From assembly GCA_949358305.1 (NCBI GenBank), contig OX442316.1:17422001-17486000 (forward strand): 64,000 bases of DNA. The letters run 5' to 3'. How positions within the stretch are numbered: the first letter of the stretch is position 1; each line of letters starts with the position of its first letter. The notes beneath the pieces are model-generated. The model did not search any database, was not told where the DNA came from, and saw only the letters and a program-made list of their open reading frames with translations. This DNA comes from Strigamia acuminata. Lineage: Eukaryota > Arthropoda > Chilopoda > Geophilomorpha > Linotaeniidae. Both the position numbers and the translations under genes were made by a program. Positions 39,101 to 54,100 of this stretch are shown piece after piece.

Positions 39101-42100
39101 AGGAGCTGAAGATATAAGTCAGTTCTATAATCTTAATCCTCTTATTTGGATTCTTTCAAGTTGACTTGTCAATGATATAATGTAAAGAACGTCATATCCT
39201 GTTTAGAAAATTTATTTCAGACATATAAGTCAATTTGTCTTTTGATGATTGAACGCACCTAACGCAAACATTAATTCTTTACTGTAACTGTGTAAGAATG
39301 CCGAGACACTGTATGACATTGGGTCAGCAACAGCTCACAACTGCTCTCTGTTCTGCCCTTTTATTGCTTTGCTGCTTAATGATATACAGGTTACATAATT
39401 CAAGTTTCATGTTTTACTCTTGCGTCAAAGCATAGATCTTGCTTTCATCAAATAACTATTGTGTTATCCAATTTGAAATCTATTTATACTTTTAACCCAA
39501 TTCTGTTTTAAATCTTATTTAATATTATTTCTTTGTCCAATCTCACAACTGCAGTGTACTTTTGGGCAGCGCCTCTCAAAGTGGTGTTACATGGACCGAT
39601 GCCGATCCGTTAGTTTACTGTTGTTAGATTACCAGTCCATACCATATCGGAACAACAATACCGATCCATTACATTACATAGTTTGAGAAGCGCTGCTTTA
39701 AGGGCCTCAATAACTGTGTTCCCACTTGGAAGTGGGATAAAGTAATACAAGTAGTAGTAGTAAGGTAATGCAAGTATTTATTTATTAATGTCAGCACTCC
39801 AATGGAGTAAATTACAGGTACAGGTTAAGCAGATGTTTGTGCATTTAGTAAATGCTTATACAAGCGTCATGTATGTGTTTGCAATGAGAACGACAGCGCA
39901 GGGCCGAGCAATCGAGAACGGAGGTTCTAAGTTCGTACTTGTTTGAAGTTGAAGTAACAATGAACTACACCCCATGTTTTGATTCTCACTCAGTCTCGCT
40001 TTGTCTCACGAGATTGGTTGGATGTAAGTTTGTTGGGTTGTGTTGCAAACCTACTTCAAAACAAATTTGAAGTAACTTCGAAAGTTCGCAAAGTCGATTT
40101 ATAATTAATTCTGATCAAAACTATGTATAATTACTGATTTTACTAATTTTCTGGATCCTCGAAATAATAAAACATGCCTATTTAGGTTAAGAACAAGTTT
40201 ATTGTAATTTCTGGGGGTCGCAAATACAAATTCAAGAAAACAAAGGGTAAATTTAGACAATTAATGACACTTTTACAGTACTTCCGGTCACGCGTCATCC
40301 AATATCGCTCAAAAACTCCTCCTGCATGTTGACTTCTCTGCACCTACACTGCGCTATTCCACTAGAACCGTACGACCTCGCTACTTCTAAGAACGCTAGT
40401 TTTTACAGTAACTTTCTCGCTTCGCTATGACTAAATCAATCCCACAATGCAACTAGCAGAAAAATTGCGTCCAAGTGGAAACACGTAAAAACCCTTAAGA
40501 CTAACACCCTGTAAAATCAAAGTCCAAAATTCCTCCCAAGTTCCGATTTTCGGTTCAAACTGAACATCTTTATTCGTCATAATCTCAAAACAGATTACAA
40601 ACGAACCCTTTGGCCCTCTACTGGACATTTCCCCTTTACACAACCTAAATACAGTGTCTGATACATTCATTAGACGTGATTGTGCGTCCAATATCACGCT
40701 GACACTTCCCCAAACACACTCATTCCAATCTCTGATAATAGACCAAGTTGAAGCGCTCCCCGAAGATGTTCGCCTTCAAACACAACTTACATTTAAAGAC
40801 AATTAATTCAATGAAAATACTTGCAAACACATCCGGCATTACTCAATTTACAATTTACCAGATGCTTCTTAAAACGTCCGTCTAATTAGAGCATTAATCA
40901 GCACATTTTAAAACGTAATTAAATAATCCTCTTAAATTTTCAGATTAGTCAAGTCTGGCCAAGTGACGTCACCGACAACAATGCTCGTTGCCAGGAAACG
41001 GGCCCAGGCAAGAGCAATTGATCACTGCACACATTTTGATGAAAAAAAGGAAATCCACACAAAAAGTAATGTACTGACTGTCGAGTGACACTGCACCTAA
41101 GTTTATCAGTTGATAAAGTATGTCGAGTGTACTTAGATCCATCAAAACCAAGGGGAGAGAAAAAGTAAACAAATAAAAAGAAATATCAGCGAGAGAGAGA
41201 GAGAGAGAGAGACAGAGTGAGAGGGAAAAAACGCTGTGATTTGTGGGAAGACACCAGAGAGGACATGTGAAATGAAGAATGTCCTTCGTTGCACGCACAA
41301 AAGGAAAAGAGCGTCGGAAGCAAGCCAGTTCGCGTGATCGTAAATCAGTTTCCAGTAGGGTTTTGCTTCGATTCTACCCCAACTGTAACACCAATTGCAA
41401 CGTGAGCTTCAAAGGGCTCCGGTTCCCCGCCGAAACAAGCAAAAAATAACCACGAATCAAGCCAGTCGTGCGTTGTAATCGCATTGCATGAGGAAAAAAA
41501 ATTAAATTCGCCAAAAAAAAAATTTTTTTTTTCTTTAGGAAAAAATTTGAATATCTCACTCGAGACTCGACCACGTCACGCCAATCAGTCGTTAGTCTTT
41601 ATTAAGTTTTGTTTTACATTTTTTGTGCCATGTCTCCTAAGAAGCGGCTTTAAATCTATTATGATGGGAAATCAATGCGTGTCAGTACTCAGTAGTGGTG
41701 AAAAATAAGGAGTAGGTCTTCATTTACCTCCTCATATTCCACATGGTTCAAAATACATTGAAATTATATAGCAATGTATTTTAAAATGCATTGGGTTTTG
41801 CAAGAAATGTACATTTTTGCACAATGTATTGCGGAATGAGTTTCCGTCAAATGTGTGTGCATTTTGAAATGCAATTTTTCAATTGTATTATGAAATGCAT
41901 TATTTAATACTTATTTTTTGGAGTACATTAATATGCAATATGTTAGACTTTGACTGATATCGATTTTTTGCAGCATCGCCGATACCGATAATCGGCAACC
42001 GAACATCGGCCGACACCTGCGCCGATATTAAAAATAAAATGTCCGACCCCACCCCCCAAAATAAAAAAATAAATAAAATTGCTTTTATTTTATTTAAAAA

Positions 42101-45100
42101 ATTTAAAATTCAAAATTTAATGAAACCTTCTATACAGGGTGTCCTAAAAGTCTGGTTCCCTTCAAATATTTCCTGAGCAATTGCATCTAGGTCAACTTTG
42201 ATGAAGCGATCGTATAGGAAGTTGGGTGAGAGCAATCCCATGACATCATCAAATTTAGAGGAAACCAGACTTTTAGGACACCCTGTGTATTGTATATATT
42301 GTATATTGTATATATTGTGAAATAAAATTGTTTGATTTGAAAATGCATCCTTTTTGCGAGATGAGTTTGAGACCTCTGGAGAAATTGCTCAGCAATGCGC
42401 TGCTAGAAAATGTTAATTACGGACTAATTAATTAGTTGGGTTTATTTGACCCCATTTTCACGTTGTTTGCATTTACCCGTTATTTAATCTTAATTTCCAA
42501 ATTATTTTTTTTTTGGGATCCAAAAAAAAGAAATAAAAAAAATATAATAAAAAAAAATATAATTCACATCACATCGCGTCGTAGGATCGAAGAAAAGAGA
42601 AGAAAAATGCCAAAAGAAAGCAGCTTATCTCGGTGGTTTCTCAACTCGTCTATAATTAATGTCCCCAAGAATGCACGGAAGTAAAACATAGAAAAAAAAA
42701 ATTTTTTTTAAGGAAAAAATAAATAAAAATCGATCCCAACTTGTGTAATTACATCTCGAAAATATATCTAAATATTAAAAAAAAAAATAATTCACAACCT
42801 GTCATAAGCATTTTGTCTTTGTTTCTATCCATTTGCATTAAAGTGACATAAATGTAATTAGCAAAAAATAAAAAAAAGAATAAAAATTGAAGACGACGGT
42901 GTGCGCGCGATGCAAATTTAATTCCAGAACGAAACTTAGGAAGTTTTCTTCCTTCCCCGACTTTAATTTGGACTCTTGAAGGCAGTTTGTAGTCTGCAGA
43001 CACGGCTGGTTCCTTCCTTCCTTTCCTTCCGTCTCCGTCTACAATTGTTCTTTCCCCATCGCCAGAAGCTGGCATTTTGGAAAAGGGTCCACCCACAGAA
43101 TAACAATCGTGCTCTTCTAATACCAGCCACATTTTTATAAGTCGCTGCTCGAATAACTTTGTTTTTCTCTTACCAGACCAACACACTCTTTAATCAATCG
43201 ACAACGTTACGTGACTTTAGCTAATCTCATTATTTTTAAAGATAAACGTTTGTAAACGTCGAAATTTCGATTGCTTCGCTGTGTCGGTAACTACAGGAAG
43301 TATCAACGTGTATTCTTTTCGTTTATTGCATGTGTATAGAGCTAAATAAATATGTCAGATCGATTTTTAATACATCATGTCGACATCTGAAACCATAAAT
43401 TTTATAGATACATAAAAGAAAAGGATTTGGGAAAAAATTTGCTGAGTATTATGTTTGAGCAAAACTCAATAAAGAATTGGCACAACACGAGAATTAATAG
43501 CACTACTTGTTGCCATGAGATGGCATTCTTGAATCTAAATTGTAAGCTTAGAAGGAGATATTAAGACGAGATTCCTGGGTTCACACATTGCTTAGAAGCA
43601 CGATGAATTTCGTCGCTATTTTTGTCGTGCCAACGAGGAACAAAACGCGATTTTAAACGAGATTTGAGTGTTAAAACAAAATTTTACACGAAAGTGTGAT
43701 ATAAAAACGAGATTTTAAACGAGATTTGAGTGTTAAAACAAAATTTTACACGAAAGTGTGATCTTGGACGAACACTAGTGTTCGTCCAAGGTGTGATATA
43801 AAAACGAGATTTTACACGAGAGTGTGGTATAAAAACGAGATTTTACACGAGAGTGTGGTATAAAAACGAGATTTTACACGAGAGTGTGGTATAAAAACGA
43901 GATTTTACACAAGATTGTCGTGTTAAAACGACAACTGGTGTAAAATCTCGTTTTAGGACGACAATCTTGTGTAAAATCTCGTTTTAGGACGACAATCTTC
44001 TGTAAAATCTCGTTTTAAAACGACAATTTTGTGTAAAATACCGTTGTTACACGACAATCTTGACTAAAATACTTTTGAACATCACAATCTCGTGTAAAAT
44101 CTCGTTTTAACGCGGAAAATCTCGTGTAAAATCTCGTTTTAACGCGGAAAATCTCGTGTAAAATCTCGTTTTAACGCGGAAAATCTCGTGTAAAATCTCG
44201 TTTTAACGCGGAAAATCTCGTGTAAAATCTCGTTTTAACGCGGAAAATCTCGTGTAAAATCTCGTTTTAACGCGGAAAATCTCGTGTAAAATCTCGTTTT
44301 AACGCGGAAAATCTCGTGTAAAATCTCGTTTTAACGCGGAAAATCTCGTGTAAAATCTCGTTTTAACGCGGAAAATCTCGTGTAAAATCTCGTTTTAACG
44401 CGGAAAATTTCGTGTAAAATCTCGTTTTAACGCGGAAAATCTCGTGTAAAATCACGGAATAACAAAATTGTGTTACGCTTAACCTTGGACGTCCAAGGCT
44501 TAACTAAACGTGCCAACTGTTTTTGTAGTTCCAATAAACAGAAAGCAAACCAAAAACAGCCACAAACCACCACTAAAAACTGCACAAACAAAAACCAAAA
44601 CAAGAGCCAAATTCACGTAGAGTATATCCACGTTCAACGAATGGGATAAAACTGATAATCACTAAATTAGCCCTTGCAAAAAAAGTAGACTACTTTTTGC
44701 CTTAATTCGAATTGAGAAGGAAAAAGAAAGAAAGAGCAGATTGGATTGATCGAGTTGGCTCAATTCCCAGTGTAAATCAGCTGTGTGGCTGCTTAAGTTG
44801 CGCACCACTGCTCCATTGAAGCCACAGTGAGAACCATCAACTGCCACGAGCTAACGAATTGCGCCACTGCGCCACCATCCATCTGTTCATCCGTTTCCTT
44901 TTGAAAAACTCGATAGAGCTAAATCTGCCCCTCTCAAAAATCGAATTTGGCACGTGATTGCCGTCTTTGGCGCTGTCAATTCTCCTCCTACACTCGCGTC
45001 TGACTGACAGCTGTGGGTCAGAGGATTAACCACCGGACAACTTCCGCTTTCGTCCGTGAAAGCCAATCAAGTAGAAGGTGGGGTCTGTGAGTTGCGTGAC

Positions 45101-48100
45101 AACGACCACAAACTTGGCTCTTGAAAACTGGAGGGTCCGTGGGGAATGTCGAGCACTTTTCACCCCTTTGAACCGCGTGAAAAATGCACTCCAATAAATG
45201 TCAAAAGTTCAGGAATATCAAGTTCTTGCATTTTTCCCAACTACGATTTCAATCCCGACCGATAAAACGATGAATTATGGAATTTGGTGAAACCTATGCA
45301 AACTTACTGCAACCTGTGGAAATTTACTGAAATCTCAAAAAATTTACAGAAATCTCAAGAAATTTACTGAAATCTCAAGAAATATACTTAAATCTCAAGA
45401 AATATACTTAAATCTCAGGAAATTTACTTAAATCTCAAGAAATTTACTTAAATCTCAAGAAATTTACTTAAATCTCAAGAAATTTACTTAAATCTCAAAA
45501 AATTTACTTAAATCTCAAGAAATTTACTTAAATCTCAAGAAATTTACTAAAATCTCAAGAAATATACTAAAATCTCAAGAAATATACTTAAAACTCAAGA
45601 AATTTACTAAAATCTCAAGAAATTTACTAAAATCTCAAGAAATTTACTAAAATCTCAAGAAATTTACAGAACTCTCAACAAATTTATTAAAATCTCAACA
45701 AATTTATTAAAATCTCAACAAATTTACTTAAATCTCAAGAAATGTACTTAAATCTCAAGAAATTTACTAAAATCTCAAGAAATATACGAAAATCTCAAGA
45801 AATATACTTAAAACTCAAGAAATTTACTAAAATCTCAAGAAATTTACTGAAATCTCACGAAAGTTACTGAAATCTCAAAAAATTTACTGAAATCTCAAAA
45901 AATTTACTGAAATCTCAAAAAATTTACTGAAATCTCACGAAATTTACTGAAACCTCACAAAATTTACTAAAATCTCAAGAAATTTACTGAAATCTCAAAA
46001 TGTTTACAAAAATCTCAAGATATTTACGGAAATCTCAAGATATTTACTGAAATCTCAAGATATTTACTGAAATCTCAAGATATTTACTGAAATCTCAAGA
46101 TATTTACTGAAATCTCAAGATATTTACTAAAATCTCAAAAAATTTATTGAAATCTCAAAATGTTTACAGAAATCTCAAGAAATTTACATAAATCTCAAGA
46201 TATTTACTAAAATCTCTAAAAGTTTACCGAAATCTCTAAAATTTTACTGAAATCCCTAAAAGTTTACTGAAATTTCTAAAAGTTTACTGAAATTTCTAAA
46301 ATTTTACCGAAATCTCTAAAATTTTACCGAAATCTCTAGAAATGTACTAAAATCTTAGATGAATCCTAAATAACCGTCGAAAACATGAACATGGAATAAA
46401 TTATCCACACAACTTCATTATTTCATGTGTCTGTTACTCTGTCCATCACAACTTAAAACGGCGGTCATTTCGCTAACATTTCGCCCCTTTTTCGACAATT
46501 TCCACACACATAAGACTTCATTAATTTTTAATTATCTCTCGGACCTCACATTTATCTCTCATCCACCTTAATTAAACCGCATCACACGCGACAGCTCCCT
46601 GTAATGAGACATCCGTTGCCTCACTTCACCTTTGTCTACTTTGTTGTTTATTTCTTCGTATATTCTATTTTTAAATTATCTCATCGACGCACAATGTCAT
46701 TTTCCCTTCACATACCCATTGATAACAACGGAAAAATGCGCATAATAAAAGTGACGGCAAAAAAAATTAACTTGTGCAGGAAAGGTGCGAGTCGAGTTAA
46801 TAAAACGAATCGCTACTGCAGGCAACGAAAACACAGCTGCAACAAAACCAAAAAAAAAAAAAATTTCTAATTGGTTCCAAAAGCACAAAATTAAAGTTTG
46901 ACTAATAAAAACCACGAAATTTTAGCCTAAAAGCGCAAAAATAAAAAAAAGTAACGAAAATTGTCATTTATTTCTACGGGGAAATCAAATTGCAGCGGTG
47001 TAATGCAGCAAAGCTCCAAGGGGGCTCAAAAATTGTCAGATATCCTGGTTATGACATACTTAATCAGTTCGCCCATCGCCTTCCAGCTGCGGGTCACTCT
47101 AGATGTTTGTCACGTCATTCATCACCTCATTGGTCCTCATCCGAGTCCCCAGCGACACCCACAAAATCAATTAGCTCGCCACTATCCGGCGCAAACTATG
47201 GTCAACGTCCTACAGCCATTTCGCTGCTAACAACACTCGAAAGAAATGACCACCGATTGCGTCCAACACTCAACTAACGACTCCATCTTGTCAATCAATC
47301 GACCGGCAGTAAATAAAAATACCTCGACATATTTCCGCCCTCAAAAAGGGCGCAGTCGAAGGGTCAGCCAAGCGTTCACCTGCACAACGGTGAGTTAATG
47401 ACAAGTTGCGCCAACAAGGCGCGTGCACACGAGCCTTGTAATAATCTCGCCGTCGCCGCCAATGCCAATGAATCCAAATGAAACCGATGTTTAATTGGAC
47501 GAGATGGCGCGTTCACAGCGTCTGTCTAGTGCAGGATGGAGGCTAAATCTAATCTCTCGCTAGCTCTCTGTCTTAATTATTTTTTGCCTTCCTAATAACG
47601 ATGAGTGCGCACGAGCAAAATGTAACTGACATCCAATGATTGGGCTTAGCTAATTCACGACTACCCTAACCATAAAACAATGAACGTTAAAGCGCTATGA
47701 CTAATTAAAAACAGCCAAATTAACTTCATAATGTTATCACTATTTTACAGTTTAATAATTGTTGTAAAATGCGACGCGCGGTATTTTTGCCCCTGAGTTT
47801 CGCGCGGTAAACTAGGGGTTAGGCTTTTCCGTACTGCACGGCAGCAGACGGCATCCGTGCTGCACACGCTCGGATATTAATAGGCGGCATCTGGCGAGGA
47901 TTTTTCGGTTATGTTGGAAAATATTTTCACTAATTATTGAAGATTGTCTTGTTTTTCTGCCAATTTTTGAGTTTCGTTGCTCGGGAAACTCAATGAACAA
48001 CATCCGTGACAAAGTCGATGCTGGAAATATGTTTTCCCGCAGAGAAAAAAATCGAAAAAAAAAATAAAAATAATTAAAAAAAAAAAAAAAAATGGATGTA

Positions 48101-51100
48101 GATTTGTAAATAAATTTTCTCCTTTATATGCTAATTAATTTAATGTACGCAACCCATTTTTTTAATTTTTTTTTCTACATTGCATTTGGAGAAAAAAAAA
48201 TTCCGAACTTCTAATAACTTAAAACCAATAATTAACGTGTAATTTCGACTCGCATAAAACAGAAAAAAGGACTTAAAAAGAGAAAGAGAGAGATAGATAT
48301 ATATATACACGAATACAAAAAAGAAGGAATTGATTTAAGCAATATAATGATTGTTGCCATAGAAACACGCTCTCATTATTTAGCGCCAAGTGCAAATTCG
48401 TGTGTTGAGAGGGGGAAACCATGCGTGGTGCATAATTGGACAAGTTAGTTTGCGCGCTCTCTCCCTTAAAAATGAATATAAAACAACTTGAAACACCTTA
48501 CCACCAAAAAATCGCAACAAAAACGTTCGCAGTTCCGTGTCCATCCATTATCCACTCTTTAGATCCAACTGGGAATTTTTTATTAATTTTTTAGTATTTT
48601 TATTTTTAAAAATAAAAATACGTCGTTAATTGTACGTATTTTCATGCCTGCAACGTAGCAACGCATCAAACTAAAAGAGGGTTTAACAAGAAGGGCTCGA
48701 CTTCTTTGCTCCTAGTAATTGCAAATGTCATCGAGCCGCGACGCCCTGACTGTGAATCATGCCGGCTCATTATCGAGTTGCTAAGTAAAGAAAGAAGAGT
48801 GTGCAGACGGAGATTTGCACGTCGCAAACTAACACTGCTTTGCTTTATCATCCAGCGATTCGCTCGTCAAAAATGAATCTCTGCCCAACACTGCGTGAAG
48901 ACTGTCTCTGCCGAATTAAGAGAGAGGCCAACACGCATTTGCCCCACTCTCCAAACCATAGACGCCCCTTGATGATGAGCTTCAGCGCAGTGCACCTGAT
49001 GAAATTGTCATTTTTTTTCTCGTAGTAATTGCTTCTTAGAAAGTGGATTTTTACGTTTAAAAATAAATTCATTATTTCACTAAGTCCTCTTTAACAGGTA
49101 AAAAAAATCATTTTTGCAATCAAATGCAATTTTGGAATTAAACAAGCACAATTTCCCATAAAAATGCATCTTTTCCCCTAAATTTGCACATTTTCGCCTA
49201 AAAAAATGCATATTTCCACATAAAACTGCATATTTCTGCCTAAAACTGCATATTTTTGCCAGAAAGTGCATATTTTTTGCCAGAAAGTGCACATTTTCGC
49301 CTAAAAATGCATATTTCCACCTAAAACTGCATATTTCTGCCTAAAAATGCATATTTTTTGCCAGAAAGTGCATATTTTTTGCCAGAAAGTGCACATTTTC
49401 GCCTAAAAATGCATATTTCCACCTAAAACTGCATATTTCTGCCTAAAAATGCATATTCCCATCTAAAACCGCATATTTTTGCCAGAAAGTGCATATTTCC
49501 ACCAGTGTTTATGGCCCTTCTTGTGTTGAGTACTCTGGGTCCCACAAAGCCTTTATCTTCCCCTGACTCAGAGCCCTTTAATCAAAATAAATGATTTTCT
49601 ACACCTTTTGTTTGTTGCAAAGTCCAACGTGCATCCATCAAGTTGGGGAATGCGAGCGATAGATATATCCATGCATTTCACATGAATAATTCAGCGAATA
49701 GAACATTCACTCTGAAAAATGCTAATTTCCTCTCAGTTTATCAATTACTCGTCAGTCGGCGCTTTGAATTGGCAACTCGGAATTAGTTTTGATGAAAGGA
49801 GAGGTTTCAACTCGATTTTCAACAAATGATGAAGAGAAAAGAGAATGGTGTGCAGCAGTTGAGGGATGAGCAACTCGTCTAGTAGGATTTGAGGAGATTG
49901 GAAAGTGATTAGGTGAAGTGATGAATTTTTCTCTCATTCGACAAATCACACACAAACAATTCCGAAACGAGCGAATGAATTTCGTCGATAATTCTCCATT
50001 GTAATTAGTTTTTTTTTTTTTAATTTAAAAAAATTTATTTGGAAATTAGGTTGAATGAATCGAATTTAAAAAAAAAAATTAATTTTTGAAAAAAAATAAA
50101 ATAAATAAATATGACGGTGAAATCGCATTTTGTTGGCGGCAGCAGGACGACTTTTCGCCGCCGCATGAGAACCCACACCGTCGAAATCAAACTCGTGTCT
50201 AAAATATCGAATTTTTTTTTTTTATTTTTTTTTTATCTCACTAAAGTCGAGGTCAAAAAAGAAGTTTTAATGAGAGTTTTAAAGGACAATAATAAAGATA
50301 TGTCCTGATTCAGCTTCGAGGTAACAATAAAAAGTGAATCACGTCGACATTTTATGACGTGATTAAAAACAATCTGGCAACGAAAAAGAAAAAAAAAATC
50401 TTCTCTCACGAAGTTTTATTAAATTTCGGGGGAAGAGAAAAAAAAACAAGAAAATAAAAATTGATGTTTTTAAAAATACTTTGGTATTGGTTGGATTTTT
50501 TTTTATTTATCTTTCTTTAAAAAAGTTCAATTTGACCGATCAATCGTCGAGTTTCGTGACGGTTTTGTGTTTCCTTGCGGAGCAGCTAATTACGTTCCTA
50601 CATTCGTTAAACACAATTTTTAGGTTAGAAAACGAAAGGAATGTGTCAATCAACCAGATGTAATAATAATAATTACATTACACAACCACCATCCAATTCC
50701 AACCCCTTTTCTCGAACATTTCTTCACTTTTTCGTCTTAATTTGATAACATTTTTTTTTTCAATACAAAATAATTTTTTTTTTAAATTACGACAAAAAAA
50801 AATATAGTTTTATTGAAGAGAAGAAAATGTACGATATCGACAGCTGACAAATCCGAAAAAGTGTCAAAGAATTCCTAATAAAAGAAGAAACTTCAAAAAA
50901 AAAATTGAAAAAAAAGAAATTCATTTTTAAAATCATTCGCATAAAAAAATAATAATAAACTTATATTTTCTTTTTGATAAGTCAAGCTGCATTGAAAAAT
51001 CGGTAAATTTTTTAGAAGATGAATATTTGAAATAGAGACAAAAAAACAAAAAAATCCCAACTCTCATCCCCAGTGGATAGACCGCAAAGCTAAGAATTTA

Positions 51101-54100
51101 TAGTCAAGATAAAAGAGCGAAGAAGACAAAAAAAAAATCCATGTTTGTCAAACAGAAGTCGGTCGGTGCGAATATTCGATAATCCATACAAAATTATTCC
51201 CAAAACCACCAAATAAAAAAATTCGGCTAAAACTGACGTTCCATTTCACCAATTACAACACGCGGCAATAAAATTCATTTTATTTTCCTTAAATAAACCC
51301 TCGCTTCATTTTAGCACCGCAAAAAAGAAAAAAAACGTCCAAAACAGCAATAAAAACACACAAAAACAATTTAATGACAGAATTTATAGCCATTTGTCGT
51401 AAAGACGCACTTTAGAAGAGGAAAAAAACACCCAAAATTGTGCCCACACTATCGAACAAAATACACATTTTCACATCCACCATTCAATTAGCACAAATCA
51501 AATTAGAAATCAATAGTTTCCCTTCAACGGGCAGAAAAAACTCGATTAAAGGCGCACTTTCATACTCTTTTAGTCTTAGCTCGTTTAAGATGCCGAGCTT
51601 CACTGACCCATTCGACTGTGTCGCAAATCCAGCGCCTTGTTCTCTCGTCTGCTCGCACGCACGTGCCCCTGGAATACGCGCCTTTATATTTTTTTCCTCT
51701 CCTTCAGCTACGAAATCGAGTCAGCAAACGTGCAGTAATCCCCCCCGCGCCCCCTCACTAAGCCGCCCTCAAAATCCGCGGGATCAGCTCCAGAACAAAG
51801 GAAAAGTCGCATCAGAAAGCTACACCTAGCACAAACAAAGTGCAATTGCGACTCCAAATCTATTTTTGATTGGAAGCAAAATAAAGTCGGTTGGCATGTG
51901 CATTTTGTTGCCGTTAGGTGGTGCGTTGCGTTTTATTTTCCTCTTTTTCAGAATGGGCCAGAAAAATTTATACACACTTCAACAACAACAAAAAAAAACT
52001 TGTACAAATATTTTAATACTTAATTTTCGAGAGATGAATACAAGTTACCTTTGGCCTCTACAATCACTAGAAGGGCTCAAAGTGGTTGCCATTAGCATCC
52101 AAACACTTGTTACTACGTCGTGTTGGAGGTTTTGTTGCCTCCCATTGTCGTTGAACTTGAACAACATTCTAAAATTTGAAAATACCACATTAAAATGGTC
52201 TTACGTTCCATAAGCGACAACCGTGCCTCCGCCATTTTGACACAAAACAGCGTCTTTCTCCGCACTAGGCGAAAAAACAGAGGAGCTGAACAGTACAACA
52301 CTGTTCACTTAAATGTGAACCCGTTCAAGTTCATGTTCACTGCAATTTTTTTCAAGGTGAACTCATACTCTTGTTTGACTCAAAAGGGTGGCCTTCTCCC
52401 ATTGGCCGAGCCGTATCACTGGTGTAGTGATCCAAAAATATAGACCCAAACACCAGAAATGCATTACAATGTACAGACATTGTAATCGATTGCCTATACT
52501 CGAGTTGTACTCAAAAAGGCACCTCACAATGTGTACTCCCATTGGTCGAGCCAGTTTACTACAAACTCCAGACTGTATTTACACATTAAAAAATGTCAAT
52601 CTCATGTTTGTTGTGTTTATTGCTTACATCGTCTGGAAGTTTGAATTTTAGGCCGTTACCTAGGCAATCGATTACAATGTCTGTACATTGTAATGCAATT
52701 TTGGTGTTTGGGTCTACTTTTCCGGATTACTACACCAGTAAACTGGCTCGACCAATGGGAGTACTCATTGTGAGGTGCCTTTTTGAGTGCAACTCGAGTA
52801 TAGGTAACAGCCAAAATTTCAAAATTGTTTGCTTTCCAGACAAAGCAACCAATAAACAGAACAAACATGGGTTTTACATTTATATGTGCATAAAACTTTA
52901 TTTCCTAAATGGAAATAACATTTTATAATAAAATACAATTAAAATTATATCAATTTAAATGGTCATAATAATCTAAAAAATAAATAAAAATAAAAACTAC
53001 TTTTCCTAGTGGTAGTAATACAGACTGGAGTTAGGAGTAATGCGGCCCGGCCAATGGGAGAAGGCCACCCTTTTGAGTCAAACAAGAGTATAGTTCACGT
53101 TCACTTTTCAAATTTTTTTTTAAAAATCATACAAAATGGATAATTCTATAATTGGCACCACATGTGCCCACCCTCTCCTTGGCCCTCTGAGGACAGTTGT
53201 ACTTGTGAGAAAAATACTATACTATACTCTGGCTCACCATTAGAAGGGGACCAGTTCCTATTGGTCGAGCCTATTCACTGGTGTAAGGCTACGTAAAAGT
53301 AGGCCAAAATACAAACGCTCGAGTTACGAGAAGCCATCTTGTGTCCAGACATAACAATCAATCATACAATTCAAAAACAGCTTGATATAGCAACCGATAA
53401 ACTGAGCAAACTGAAGAATCATGAATTTTGAAAAAGTAACAACTTAAAACATTGCTTCCAGACTTTTAAAAACATTTCATTATTCAATACTAGTCTTTTT
53501 ACGTCATTTCAAACATCTAAAATAATCAAACCAAATAAAACCACAACAAAACTACTTTTCCTAGTGAAAGTATACAGGTAACAGTTATGAGTAAACAGGC
53601 TCGACCAATAGGAACTGGTCCCCTTCTAACGGTAGCCAGAGTATACATTAGTGTAATTCGATCCAACTTCGAAATAAGCGCATAGATATTCTCTACGAAA
53701 GTGTTTATACACTTTTCCGGCCCACTCTGTATTTTGAAGAAAGTAAACAAAAGTGGAAGTGGCCATATTGGAATTTTGAATGCAGTGAAAACAAACAGAT
53801 TTTTAATCACACTGGCCGGGATCGATCAATTGTGTAAATATCCACGCACAATTTCCCCCCTCAAAGTGTTTCCAGGTAAGGACTTATTGGTGAGCTGCTC
53901 GAGAGAACGACTTCACTTTTAACGAGTTCCTTTCGCAGTTTCTTCAACAGAGCCGCTCAAACTATTTTCGAGCGCTTTAGCCGCGTTTCTTTTGCACGGC
54001 GAATAGCAAGTGAAGCTTAGTTTCGAGTTAAATCATTAATATTCACGAGATTCATTAAAAATTGAAAGCGAATTTGTGTAAACAAATTGAAACGTGTATT

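Noticed and set aside
44099-44450. 32-bp regular array considered as a CRISPR array
   Set aside because: Direct tandem satellite without unique spacers, in a eukaryotic intron. The same applies to the arrays at 12.2, 45.3 and 56.7 kb.
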